Of a stretch of DNA of 64,000 nt, positions 24,601-36,362 are shown piece by piece. The stretch comes from Deuterostichococcus epilithicus. Lineage: Eukaryota; Chlorophyta; Trebouxiophyceae; Prasiolales; Stichococcaceae. The stretch lies in assembly GCA_033439295.1 (NCBI GenBank), contig JAVTLE010000005.1:3923780-3987779 (forward strand), given 5' to 3'. The position numbers were made by a program, and so were the translations under genes. Numbering within the stretch: position 1 is the first letter of the stretch; every line of letters begins with the position of its first letter. A model generated the notes under the pieces. The model searched no databases. It was not told the origin of the DNA and saw nothing but the letters and a program-made list of their open reading frames with translations.

Positions 24601-25496
24601 TTGCTGCTGCTACCCTCGAAACCGCTGCTGCTGTTGCTGCCGCCGCCGCCAATGCCGCCGTCCGCACCATCGCTGCCGCCGCCTTGCCGAAGCAGTCCCT
24701 CCGCTTCGATGTAGTTGATGACCTCGTCCATGCGGGATGTCTCAAACTTCTCAAAGTGCAGGGTCCCTGCGAGCGCAGGTTGAGCCCGGTCGACGCGTCG
24801 AGTCTGCCGCCTCATCAGGTAGAATAGGGGTAAGATCGGTCTGGGGCTCAGCATGTCGCTGTCAGAGGCTGCAACAAGAGCTGCAAAATAAACACAAACC
24901 TGCAGATGCGGACTTCGAAAGCACCGAGAAGTGCACCAGCAAATGGCGCCTTTGTAAATCAAGACCCACACGTAGTGAAAGGGAAGATTGCGGTCAGCCA
25001 GCGGGGGAGGTAACATGACACCTCCTGCTTGGCTGCCGTTGCTGCTGCTGTCGACCGCCGGCGGCGACGCCACCGTTGATTCGCCACTACCTGCGGCGTC
25101 TGCTGTGAAGTATACCAGCTTCGACAAGGAGCCGCCGATGTCGATGGCGATGCGCGATTCAACATGCCGCACCGGCTGCCGCGGCAGCGAGATGTTCAGC
25201 GCTGCCAGCTTTCTGGAGCCTGTGCATGGCGGTAAAGAGATGCTGGAGGGAGGATTCGGATCGAGAGGCCTCGCTGTGCCGGACGGACGAGCCTCAGCAC
25301 CTGCATTCAAAAATGCATCATGCATGTGCTCTATGGCGTCAATTTGACCATCGCCCTGCCAGCCTGAGCCAGCCATGCAAATGTCCCCACCTCCTTTGTC
25401 TGCAACTGGCTCGACAATCGCAGCATCATCAGCGCAAATGCCGTTCATGGGCAGCGCAAGCCGCTGTACCCAAGCCGGTGCACTTGTCGATTCCAA
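21689..25496 (-). CDS. PANK: Pantothenate kinase (eukaryotic type II), 10 exons
   Basis: This enzyme phosphorylates pantothenate with ATP, the first and usually rate-setting step of coenzyme A synthesis. Exons (minus): 25496-25022, 24766-24543, 24283-24151, 23778-23717, 23070-22930, 22676-22630, 22445-22393, 22295-22216, 21985-21866 and 21769-21689. All ten are in phase and give 471 residues. Family landmarks in order: AIDIGGSLSKLVYF (nucleotide-binding strand 1), LHFEKFETSRMDEV, FATGGGAFKFAAKF, LEKGDEMDCLVRGCNFLL, YLLVNIGSGVSMLK, ERVSGSALGGGTFTGLCRL, VDMLVGDIYGNRDYSK, LSAETIASSFGK, VLFGGFFIRANGFTMETI and FLRHEGFLGAVGAF near the end. An N-terminal region of about 110 residues before the kinase core is low in conservation, as is common. 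No C-terminal DUF89 phosphatase domain follows, unlike plant PANK2. Intron 2 has a GC donor (CAG|GCATGC). Confidence 0.94.
23452..23507. repeat. Hexanucleotide microsatellite (CTGCCG)n
   Basis: About nine consecutive copies of CTGCCG/GCCGCT lie inside intron 4 of pantothenate kinase. The tract reads as poly-Ala or similar in several frames and creates spurious open frames on both strands. It is probably length-variable. Confidence 0.9.
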
Positions 25497-28078
25497 ACCC
25501 GTGTGAAGTGCTTCGTGAAACGTTCCAAACCCTAAACATGCATGGAGCTGTCCTCAGACCATCAGGAGGAGGCAATTCGCGCTAAGAGTATGTGATGAAT
25601 CAAGCTCCGAATGCTGAAACTGAACGTGCAATCTGCAATGCAAGAGGCTGCCTGCGAAGTGCTGCGCTGAGGTGCAAGCTGCAAACCAGCGTGGATCAGG
25701 CAGTGGCTGAAGGTCTGATCAATCCTGCGACGGATGCCAGCAAGTGTCAACGGCACGGAAGATGCAAAATGTGCAACAGGGTGAGTAAAGGATGACTGAT
25801 GGCGTGCTCCTGTTCGTGCACGGAAATGCCGGCGGTGCAGCACAAATTCCAGCCACTGTCCTCGTGAGATTAGTTATGCTGACTTAGGCGCCCCAGCACC
25901 GCATCCGCCCCTCGCAGTTGCTTCCGCTGCACAACCATGCCACCCAATGCGCCAACGCCGACGCAGCTGAATGGCCCGGCGTTGAAACAGCTTGAGAAGC
26001 CTACCACTAATAGCCAACATACATGCACGCAGCCGCAGACCCTGATGTTGCCGAGTGCGCTCAAAATCAACCCATTGCTGCAGCAGTTTGAGCCGCCTCG
26101 GCCGCTGCCAGCTCCCAGGGACCGCTGCACACAGCATCCGACACAATCAATGTGGTTCGTTCGTGTCCCTGACTTGGAAGCAGCACAAAGAGCTCAAGCG
26201 TCGCGCTGCAATGAGGCGTGGTGATGCAAGAGCGCCTGGCAATACCGGAAACGCGCCTCGCGAGTCAGGTGACGGGTCGCGAATGCTTGGCAGGCCGCCA
26301 CCTGCGTGTCATGCAAACCTGTCTGCATGCCGTAGGGACAGGACCTTCGGCGGGGGCAGGTTATGCGCAATAGCATCATGGCGCCTGCACTAGGAACATG
26401 CTGCATCCACAACTCGCAAGTGGCAGCCAGTGGCGCCTCTTGCACGATTTGAGCAGCAGCTGAACGATGCGCTGCGTGATGCACAGCCTCGCGATCCAGA
26501 GACTGCAAGCAGCCAACCCTCACTGTGCACGCACGTACGCCAACTGCACCTCGCGGCCACAGCCATGAAGAGGTCCACAGCACGCAGCGGCTCGTGGCGG
26601 TGCCCTGACGGCAACGCATGCACGCATATGGTGGCTGAAGTGCATCCTCAGCTAGGCTCTGAGCCGGCCTCGATTCAAATGTACCAACAGTGCAACACCA
26701 GTGCAGCAGGGGTGCAATTGCTGTGGTGTTGGTTTTTCGGCAAGCCTCACCTCATCTAGCAGGCCGTCAGGACTGCGCGTCCAGATGGGCACATACTCGT
26801 AGCAGGGGCGGGCAAACGGATACCAGTACTCGGACGAAGCAGAGGCGTGCTGCAAGTGCACTGGGAATAGCTTCTTAAGGCAGGTGGAGCTTACCCGAAG
26901 GCATCGCACTTGGTGGTTGCTCGCCAGCCAATTTCACATTCAAAGGCGTCAGCCAGTCCCTCCTGCTGCCTGCGGAATGTAACTTGCTCATGAGCCGACT
27001 GATAATGTGGAATCAGAGCTTTGTCTGGCAGGCCTGACACGATGCTCATCAAATGGTGCTGCAAGCGCACATACAGCAGAGGAGGCGTGCGACGCGCGCT
27101 ACTCGCTTGCTCACGTGGGTTTTGCGGCGGCGCTCGCCGGGAACCGGCAAAATGTATCGAGGGTGCAGGGTTATCGCGGAGCAGCATCAGCCTCAGCCGC
27201 CTGCTGCTTATTACTTCAGACCATGTGTTTCCATCTTGTGTCACCTGCGCTGTGGTTTTCCATCCGCATGTAGCATAAGCAGCGTCGCGACACAGGCGGC
27301 GAGCGCCATCGACGCTACCACTGCCGCCGCCAGGGCAGCTGCCGGCAGCAGCCTCCTCACCAGCAGCCGCCGCCGCTCGCTGGGTCTGCCCCATTGCAGC
27401 GTTCTTTGCTGGCGCACTCATGACAGATTGGGGACTGGGTGTAAGCAGGCCTGCGAAAGTGCGAAGGCCAGGCATCAGCAGCATTCTATGACGGCATGGC
27501 GAGGCGGGCAGGTGGCTGCCGCCTCGGCATTGCAGAACTATGCAGTAGGACTGATCACTGCGGTGTATGTCAGGAAGAGGCGGTGGGTCCAGCCAATGCT
27601 GGAAAGTGCCGAGCTTGGCCCAAGTGCTTGCTCTTGCACCAGTAGCGAATGAAGGCTGGCCAGCATCATGCACACCGCGCGACGGTCGTGCAGGCTGCAG
27701 TATTATGGCCGGGGCCTGGCCGCCGGTTTTTACGCAAGCGTCTAGGGGGGGGTTTCGCGGGGGTATCACCCGGGAAGTCGTGAGGCAGTTGCATCTCAGT
27801 TTGCGATTTGAAGTCTCCGCCGCACCCGTCAATGCGCTGTCTCGCGCCGACCATCTCTCATCATCTCAGAACTGATCAAAGCTGTGACCTTGGCGGGCTG
27901 GCAGGGTCGTGGTGCGAGGGTTCCCTCAGCAGTACGACCGCTTTCGGATTTCACTTTCGTGACGTCAGAAAGACGGACGATTGATCTGTCGGCCAACTTG
28001 ACGCTGTGAGCAGTAGGCATAACTGTGTAGCTCTCGCTGCTAGCCGTGCTAGGTTCATCATAGCCACACTTTGCTCCA
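25497..28078. other. Unresolved 2.6 kb; fragments of a possible minus-strand membrane protein gene
   Basis: No complete gene could be built here. On the minus strand two pieces look coding. A segment ending at 27245 with a good donor reads as a basic patch plus a hydrophobic stretch (RRRLLVRRLLPAAALAAAV, then MALAACVATLLML), like a signal anchor. A phase-0 exon at 26849-26751 encodes 33 residues including EYWYPFARPCYEYVPIW, with good splice sites. A third candidate exon, 26969-26895, lies between them, but its phase does not join the 33-residue exon. I do not recognise the protein. The left part, 25497-26700, should include the pantothenate kinase promoter and shows nothing I can support. The right end is the upstream region of the DUF1499 gene. 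Confidence 0.3.
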
Positions 28079-29601
28079 ATGTCTCCCATCGACAAGTCGA
28101 AACTGAACGAGTTCACCACTGACGTCGACAACCCACCAGCCTTTCGCAAAGTAAGCTTCACAGCCCCATTCAGACAACGTCGCTGTGCTAAACGAACCTG
28201 CTCGCATGCACGCATGTGCATGGGAATGGGCATGCCGCGCCATACCGCGCATGTGCCCAGCAAGCCGCGGCTCGAGCAGTGCGTGGTGGGGGACCAGCCA
28301 ATGCATTGAGACCACACTGTGCATGCTGGCGTGCAGTCCATCGAGGACAAGCCTTTTCCGGAGGACTTCAAGGAGGCCATCCGCACAGAGTTCCCGGAGC
28401 TCAAGCCTGCGGTCATCCAAGGTGCTTGTCTCGACCCTGAATTCAGCGAAATAGAACAAGCGGAGGCTGAATGCGCCGTGCAGCACGATGCGCTTGCCTG
28501 CAGCGGTCTGGGGTGCAGACAGGTGACGCAGCTGCAGACAGCGTGGCAATTGGCGGCGGTCCAAAACAGCAGCAAACGTAGTGGCCTCAACAATCTGAAA
28601 GACTGGCCTCAAACCAGCTGCGGATCCTCGCTCGCAGGCAAGAGCATCGAACTGGTGTTCCACGCGGCCGAGCAGGCGGCAAACAGCGTGACACGGTGGC
28701 AGATCACACACGAGGTGAGCGGCGCAGTGTGCCCTGCCCCATCATCTGCTGTACACATCTGCAGTTGCCGAGCGAAAACTCACAGCATGTCCGGGACCAC
28801 AACCAGCCACAGCGGCTGCGCCATAAGCCTGAAGCCGCCAAAGGCGCCATTTGGGGCTCAGGCGAAACATGTGAGTGCGATGGTTTCCCATGCAGGAGGG
28901 GCCCCCGGAAGGCTGCATCGAGGGCTTCTACACCTCCCTCTTCATGCGCACAAAGGTTTGCTGTCACGATGCCCCATGATCCAGCGCTACGTTGCGGCCC
29001 TCGCGACTTGCACGCTGCGCACACTGCACGGTGTGTTGCACAGCCCTGCCAAGCAACACTCATCTGCTTGCTGTTTGCCGCCCGTTCCTACACCCGCCAG
29101 CTGGGCTGTTAGTGTGGCGCTAACCAGCAAACCCAGCATTAAGGCAGCCAATCTTCTCCTCCTGCAGGAGGACTTCACAGTGCGCATTGCGGCGGGATCT
29201 GCCCCCGACGAGGTGGTCGTCAATGTGCGGACGCGTTCGCGCGGCGAGGGCGGCCTCGATGGCAACACACGCATTGCTTCCTTTCTGGCGGAGCTGCAGG
29301 AGGTGTGTAGCTTTTCTGCCTACGAGCAGCTTACGAGCTGGCATGTGACGGAAAAGCCGCGGTGCCGAGCGGAACTACACACCATTGCATGGCAGAAAAG
29401 CCGCGGTGCCGAGCGGAACTACACACCATTGTATGGCGAGGCTGCGGTCAGCGGATGCTCGCGAGACGCTGTGCGCATGCCGCTTTGCCTGTGCTCTCGA
29501 TCCTTTGCCTACCTAGCGCACGGAACTGTGCTCTCGCTGACGACCAGCAACGGAAGACTGATGTAATTCCACGTCTGGCACCGCAGGCGCTGGATGACTG
29601 A
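28079..29601 (+). CDS. DUF1499-family protein
   Basis: This is a small protein of the DUF1499 family, which is widespread in plants, algae and bacteria and has no settled function. Exons (plus): 28079-28150, 28337-28421, 28638-28714, 28896-28955, 29168-29302 and 29587-29601; all phases agree and give 147 residues. The N-terminal half has PFPEDFKEAIRTEFPELKPAV. The C-terminal half matches the family pattern of an 'E...YTS...DD...R...VRSxSR..GDxGxNxxRIxxFL' run: CIEGFYTSLFMRTKEDFTVR, then VVVNVRTRSRGEGGLDGNTR and IASFLAELQEALDD. There is no signal peptide or membrane segment. A conserved-looking stretch at 28765-28870 was considered as an extra exon and rejected because it breaks the frame. The family assignment is moderate. 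Confidence 0.72.
29351..29437. repeat. 44-bp direct tandem duplication in DUF1499 last intron
   Basis: A 44-base unit starting GAAAAGCCGCGGTGCCGAGC occurs twice in a row, with one or two differences near the second copy's end. It lies in the intron between exons 5 and 6 of the DUF1499 gene. Confidence 0.85.
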
Positions 29602-30534
29602 GGCTCGTGCAGATGCACTGCAGCAGGACAACACAGCAACCTGTTACAGGGGGACGGGGGTCGTCAACTGTCGGCAGCCACCGCACGTCCTGCGGGAGGG
29701 GTTGTATAGCCTCCGCACCTGCAGCATCATCGGCGCCGCTGCGGCGAGCGCCTTGTGTGCAAGCCGGCACTGGCGAGCTGGGCTGACGGCATGTAAGCCC
29801 AAGCAGCCATGCAGAGGCCGCAGGCCAGTGCGAAGCGCAACACCACCGACGGCAGCGGCGAGCCTCACGAGCTGTTGCGCCACTGCGCAGGGCCGCCAGC
29901 AAGGCAGCTTGACGGCGGGGCGCTGTAAACGTTACCGTTGTGCGCTTGTTATGCTACCCCAGTAACTCAGTACCTGACAATACTTGTCTACTCTACATAC
30001 GAGTGCAGGCAGCAGCGCCCTCGCTGTCGCTGGGAGCGATGAATTTGACCGGGTCTCTAGGCTACATAGGTGGTTGCTCGAGGTTTTCGCTTCAAACAAC
30101 GGTTGTTAATGGGGTTTCGCAGCTGCTGACGTTTTTGCTTATTTGCTGACACTTTGATCCATTGTGCAAGGTCTTCAATGACTGAATGACACGACACAAT
30201 GGCACGTGCACGACATCTGCACAATGCCGGAACGGTATTGGCCTGTGCGCCTCACTTGAGCGCAGTCTGTGAGAACAACGACAGCTGTATAGGACCTGCA
30301 GGCAGACCCTGACGATCGCTCCCGTTTTGAACCCTCGCACAAAAAAAGACTCTTGGCCATCGCGTCACAGCACGACCCTTCGCGCCATGCTCCCAGAACC
30401 CCAACAATGCGGGCCTGCTTGCTTCGCTCCACATAATGTGTATGAATCTGGCTGCGAGCTCCCATATTGAGGCTGCACTTGATATTGCACAGCGACATCA
30501 GCGAGGCGAAGTCGATCGCAGCATGCGGCATACA
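29602..30534. other. Intergenic region upstream of SET gene 1
   Basis: About 0.9 kb separates two plus-strand genes. The last 100 bases before the SET gene start are recognisably similar to the region just before the second SET gene (around 36290-36362), so they belong to the duplicated unit. I see no coding exon or RNA gene in the rest. Confidence 0.4.
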
Positions 30535-33500
30535 ATGACGCCACTGCGCCATCTGCTGCTGGTGTGCATGATAATAATGCTTAGTGTCAAAGCTCCGGCT
30601 TCCGCCGAAGCAGGTGGGCGCCAGTTCACCTCTCCAGCAAGCATGTACCCGAACCAGGATTATCGAAAGATGTCGTTGTGTCTGGTCAGTCTCCGGCCTG
30701 ACTGCAGCGCGGTAAGTATGCAGCCTTTATGCTGGCTGCCACAATGTCTGTCAACCATGCTGAAGCAGCATCACCGAGTGTTGAAAGCAAGTCGATTTCT
30801 GCGGCGTATAATCGGGCCACTTTGCCAAAGATACATTGAGTGTCACGGGTCAGCTCGCCTAGCAACCGCCGATGAAGTCGCGCAACTGCCCCCGCAGACC
30901 CTGCTTCCGCCGCCGCAGCCCCTGCCGCCAGTCCCTCCGCCGCTGGAGCACCACGGCCGGGCGCCGCCGCACAGTTTGCCACTGCCCCGGCTCTGGGCTC
31001 CGGACCAGACGCCGATCCAGGCTACTTCACCGGCAACGGGCGCGTGCAGTCGCTGCTCGAATGGATCCGCGCACACAGCGGCGAAGTGAGCCTCAGTGAA
31101 GCCCTGAGCACTGAATGTCTCCAAAAGCGTAGCCGCCAGCTGCAGGCGCTTGCTTGCCGGAGTTCACAGGCCAGTGTGCGGATTCAAGCTTGTGCTTGCG
31201 CAGCAACACGCCCGGCCGCACTCGCACTGCAACGCACCTGCTGGCCTGGTGTACGCTTGAGCCAGCCGCAAGCAGCTGGGGCAGATCATCAATGCGCAAA
31301 ATCAATGTGAAAAGTACTGGTGGTTGCGACCTCCTTCCAACCAGCGGGTTGCCGTGTGCTCCCAGGCGCACCTGGAGGTGGGCGAGACATGTCCTGGCTG
31401 CATGCGCGGGACGCTTGCAACAAAAGACTTCCAGGTGTGCCGAGTCTTCTCAACCCTGTAAACATTTTGACCACCAGGAGGCTCAGTTGAGACCTGCGTC
31501 AGCGTCGCTGCCCTTGATTGCGCCTGCCCTGCCAGCGAAGCCTGAACAACTTGCCGGCTGCCAGCGCAGTCAGGATCTTGTTCATTCTCTGCCACGTTAA
31601 GCAGCACTGCTTGAAGCCGTGATCAAGACCAGGTCGCGAGACCCAAGCCTGACCCGGTGTTTGTTATGCCCACAGCGGGGCGAGCTGGTGGCATCGGTGC
31701 CGCCGGAGTGTGTTGTGGACATTGGGCCACGCAGCGTAGACCTCTCGGTGAGGTTGACGCGTCCTACTGTTGGTGCTTTGTGATCGCATCAAGCCTCGAG
31801 AGTCACCTCCCGACTCCCCCTTTTGCAGTGCGCGGCCATGCTTGTGAGGTTGGATGCTAGGAAATGGGGGAGGGGGGGGTGCAGCTGTGCTTTCCTCGCT
31901 TGACTCAGGCAGCTCGTGCAGCCCCTGCCGCTGTGCAGCTCAGTCTGATCATGTACAAACAAATGACGCGTAAAGTGTAGGCAGTTGCTTGTGAACGCTG
32001 AGGCATACATGCAGTCGCACACCTTCAGTCGGCAGCCGTCACGGCTCGCATTGAGTGACTTCCCTGGCACTCTGCACGGCCGGGGGTCTGCCGCTGGCTG
32101 GGTAGCCGGCTGCAGCCATGCACAACGCTGGCCCTGGCTGCGACAGAGTGCGGCGCTGCTCACCGCTCCGTGTGCCGACGATGCAGGATGCTGCCGCGGT
32201 GTGGATCAAGCGGATGCATGCCGACAAGGACTATAACGCGTCCTTCGCGCCGTTCCTCGACACGCTGCCACACGTGGGGGAGGTGCTGTCGCCAGAGATG
32301 TGGCGCCCGGACCTGGTCGCCGCGCTGCAGTCCGAAGAGATTGTGAGCTCTGGCTCTCAACCAGGATCCCCCCCGCAAATATCGACAAGCGCCCGGTCGA
32401 ATTGTACCGTGCCTTTTGTTAGAGCAGTTGTGGACAGCATGATGGGGCTGCTGCAGCTACCGGCACGCCAATTGCGCGCAAGCTTTCTTGTAAGGCAGGC
32501 TGCACATTAGGAAGTCGGGATGTAGTGCAGCCGGACGCAGCCATGGCGGCAGCAAAGTATAGTACCCACACCAGGTACAGGCGGGAGAGCCGCTGCCGGC
32601 GCAAATGCTGCCGGCCGGCCGGCCACTACTGTATTTGGTCAGCGTGCAAGGCGCGCTGTGGTCAGCCGCCTGCTGAGTCTCACCCTGCCGCCACGCGCTC
32701 TTGACTGCGCAGGCATCAATTGTGAAATCTCGCATCGAGGAGGCGGAGGCCGCGTGGCGGGACGCAGGCTTCGACTCTGGCGCGCCCGACGAGGACGGCA
32801 CCGCCATCAGGATTTCGCTGCCGGCCTTCAAGCACGTCGTCGCATGCGTGAGTGTGCCCTGCCGCCTGCCGAGCTGTGCACGCCACATCTCAGGCTCTGC
32901 CACGCAGCATCGGGGAAATGCCTGCCACCTGGCGGGCGACAACCGCGACTGCTAATTTTGCTGCATCAGCATTGGGCGGCCGCAGCAATCTGATGCATTG
33001 AATCAGCAGGTTGGGACTCGTTATTGGGCATTTACCTCACAGCTCAACACAGCTCGCTTCTAAAGCCACTGAACTTGCCCTGTATGCAGCCAGCGCCCCT
33101 GTCGTCTGAGGCGGGCAAAATAAACCCAGCATGCCTGCCGAGGCAGAATGAGTGTATGACTTCATCACAATCTGGCCGCAGATTGCGACCCGGATGTATG
33201 GCTACCCCTCGCCGCTGCACGACGGCGAGGATCACATGCAGCTGCTTCCGATCTTTGACATGGCCAACTGCGCCGACCAGGGTGTGCCCTATCGGCTCGA
33301 GTTTCAACGTGCTGTCGTGTAGCCAGTCCGGTCAGGATACGGCAAACCGGATGTGGTAGCCAGTCTTCAAATGCGCATGGCTCGTTCAAAGATAGAACAC
33401 TCGGACCAGCTTGCTGTTGGTAGGCGCTTGCGCATCCCAGGCTGTGCGCCAGCAAATTTGCGCCTGCATCATGAAGCGTAGTAGAGGCTGAGCGCATCTA

Positions 33501-35820
33501 CATCAGCACGCACAGCCGCCCATGCCAAGCAGCGTGCCCTGCCTGCCGCGCCGGCACCGCGGCGGCGGCTCGCAGCCCTCAACACAGTCCCTGCCCTGCT
33601 GCAAGCTTTCGATCAGCTGGGCGAACGTTGCCGGGGCAGATTTTCGACTGCGCCGCTGCAGGGCTGGCGGGGCCGCGGGACGCTGGCAGCAATGCAGAGG
33701 TGCAGTACCCCGACAGCAGTGGCGGCTTCACCATGCTGGCCAAGTGGCGCATCCGCAAGGGCGAGGAGGTGGGCTGTCTTATACACGTTCTCCCGTCGGC
33801 CCAGCTTTGATAAACGTTGCACTGCGCAGCTGCTTGAGTTGGAGCCGTCGCCACGCTGGGCATTGCCGGCTCAAGCTCGGTGGTTGTGAGGCTTCAACGG
33901 CAGGCACCAAGGCAGCTCAATTTCGTAAGGATTATCGAGTGTAACCGTCTTCGGACTATGTTCTCCATGCACCCCTGTCCAGGTGACAAACAACTACGGC
34001 CACAACTACCTGCATCGGCCAGACATGAGCCTGCTCGTCTATGGGTTCGTCCCCGGGCGCGAGCCGCCGATAATGAGCACCGTGGACCTGCCGGCGGGCT
34101 TTGGAAAGGTTACGCACCCGCAGGATGGCTACCCGCCCACGCCGCAGCTGGAACCCGATTATGGTGCGTCCCTTCACCTAATCCTTACCGAGAGGTCCCG
34201 TTTGAAAGGAGGGTTCTTGGTATCGGCGGCGTAGGATGCGAGGCGTAGGATGCCAGGTGCTGGTACAATCATGTGCCGCTGCCAGCATGAAGGTGGGCGT
34301 GCTGAGTGTAGGGTGTAGCCGACTCACCGGCTTGCTGGCCCCCAAGAACTGTCCTAGGAAAACAGCTCGAAATGCTGGCGCCGCCCGTAATTGTTTCGCT
34401 GGTGCTGCACTTCAGGCGGTTGTTGCGCGCTGCAGCAGGCTGATTGCATGTGTTGCGGGCGCTCTGACGTGCGCATAGCAAACTTAAAGGCTGTGTTGCG
34501 GCGTGCAGGTAACGCTACAGGGGTGTTCACGGCAGAGGCGGAGCTGCGGCGGCTGGTCGGCATCTTTGCAGCTTTCCCAACGATGCTGGAGCAGGACATC
34601 GCCCAGCTGGACGCCACAGGCAAGGCTTCAGAGTCTCCTTAGTGATCACTGTGGGTTTCTTGACGTGATTCAGCGTGAGAGGCGTCCTGACGAGGGCGCT
34701 CTGCATGGGCGGCCAGCCAGATGCACATCTCCCTCATAGCAGCTGCTCTGTTGAGCTTGCAGCTTGTGCTGGCATCACGGATACCTGTCCTACAGCTTCG
34801 CCAGTGGCTGCCAGTGCCTCTTGGCTGATCACTGCACAGGCCTCCGTCCTAACTTCCATCACTGCTCACATTGCAGCAGATACTGCGGCGGCAGCATGCG
34901 CTGTACCCACAAATGCATCCATGTCTCGACCTCAAGGCACAGCGTGCTGACGCACGGCGTTTCCTCCCGCTGCAGTGGCAGACCCGCAGATGCGGCTGCT
35001 GCTTGAGTGGCGAGTTGGCCGTAAGCGGGCGCTGCTGGCCGCCATCACGCAGCTGTCGGCGTCGCTGGCGTCGCGCCACAAGGTTCGTTGGCAGTGAGCT
35101 TCAGCGCAGTGTCGGTTGTCTGCAGATCCCTGCATGCTCACCAGGAGCAGTGCCACTAAGCTCGACATCACACGGCAACGGCAGCGCGCTGTGCTCAGGA
35201 CAGTGCAGTTGCGTGCACAAGTCGACTCTGCCTGCTTTGCACGGCTCTATGCTGCTCCTGGGCTGCGATCTCGCACCTGCCCGTGTGGCCCATCCCAGCG
35301 TTTACAAGCGCCTTTGCGGTTCCTGCGGCCGAGTGCATAGGCCTGATGTGATGCGGGAGGACCCGACTGCAATCTCTGCCTGCAGCTGGCAGCCGTGCTC
35401 CTCCGGGTCATGCACCGTGGCTTGCCGGCAGTGGTAGGCACCGCCGCATGCTCCTCACCAGGTGAAGGCACAATGCCTCAGCAGGATGAAGCCTCACCGC
35501 CAGCTTTGCTGGTGCAGGTGTGGCCAAGGAACCCAAACTACGAGCCGCCAGCGCCGGGCGGCCTGCGCAGGGCAGCCGCTGTCGCCGGGGCAAAGTTTCC
35601 GTCAGCACAGGCGGCGGCGGCGGCCACCCCGGGGCGACGTGGTGCTGACGATAGCACGGAGCCGGCGGCAGAGGACGAAGAGGAAGCAGACGAAGAGGAA
35701 GCAGATGAAGAGGCAGCCGAGGAGGCTGGTCCTGCGGCGGACCTTGCGGACGGCGCAAGCGCCGCTCACGGCAACGTCGGCCCCGGCGGCGGCGGCAGCA
35801 GCAGCCACGAGGAGCTGTAA
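30535..35820 (+). CDS. SET-domain lysine methyltransferase, Rubisco-LSMT-like, copy 1
   Basis: This is a predicted AdoMet-dependent protein-lysine methyltransferase with a split SET domain (SETD3/SETD6/Rubisco LSMT type). Exons (plus): 30535-30613, 30898-31085, 31366-31434, 31676-31747, 32187-32342, 32713-32847, 33182-33281, 33662-33768, 33983-34163, 34509-34619, 34976-35082 and 35386-35820. All phases agree and give 579 residues. Landmarks: GYFTGNGRVQSLLEW at the start of the core, RGELVASVPPECVVD, WIKRMHADKDY, LLPIFDMANCAD (the family 'DMxNH' position, with Cys for His), NNYGHNYLHRPDMSLLVYGF (SET-C AdoMet motif), and LLLEWRVGRKRALLAAI, typical of the substrate-binding domain. Exon 1 encodes a hydrophobic leader (HLLLVCMIIMLSV, then ASAEA). 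The C-terminus is Pro/Ala rich with an acidic EEADEEEADEE tract. Intron 10 has a GC donor. An upstream in-frame ATG at 30523 is possible. Confidence 0.88.
34852..35815. repeat. Near-identical 3' block shared by the SET paralogues
   Basis: This block and 40671-41645 match almost base for base, introns included. The main differences are a few substitutions and one 15-base unit (GAAGAGGAAGCAGAC-like) present once more in copy 2. Sequence just upstream of either block is far more diverged, which marks a conversion tract or a later partial duplication. Confidence 0.8.
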
Positions 35821-36362
35821 GGGAGCGTCAGCAGCGGTGGTGGCGGGGACTTCGGCGTAGCAGATCTCGGTGGCAGCTGCTGCTGAGCCAAGTGATGCCT
35901 CGGCTGCTGCCGAGCGCAACTGACTGCAGCTGGTGCCGCGGAGGCAGGAGATCCTGTCCAAATAGAGCACTACCTTGCCGGGACCAACACCTGCAGAATT
36001 GGCTTTGCGATGTAGAAGCAGGAGATCCAAAACTGCACCCATATACTGGCGCCGGGGTGGTTGGCACCATTGAAGAGAATAACGAGCTACATCTTTCAGG
36101 GAATGCGATGCGAAATGTCGAAGATCGTTTTGAAGTTCTTGCACCACCATGTTTAGGTTTTGAGGGTTTCTAGGATGAGGGTTGTCAGCCGGGAGCCCGG
36201 AGCATAGCACGCTGTGTCGCTGTTGGCGGTGACGATTGTGTCTTCAAAGCCACGCAACGAAGCATTCTCGGAAATGCAAGGGTGACTGACAGAAGTTGCA
36301 CTTGAGGTTGCACATGCAGATCAGCGAGGTGAAGCTGGTTGCAGCCATCGAGGCGGCATACA
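35821..36362. other. Intergenic spacer between tandem SET genes
   Basis: About 0.54 kb. The first bases after the copy 1 stop resemble those after the copy 2 stop. The end resembles the region before copy 1, as expected for a tandem duplication whose unit includes promoter and 3' flank. Nothing else is visible. Confidence 0.45.

Noticed and set aside
28765-28870. Extra exon of the DUF1499 gene
   Set aside because: It has passable splice sites, but joining it creates a stop or wrong phase. Skipping it gives an in-phase 181-base intron and a family-like protein.
28319-29566. 415-codon plus-strand open frame
   Set aside because: It runs through introns of the DUF1499 gene and out of its frame; the spliced model explains the conserved segments.
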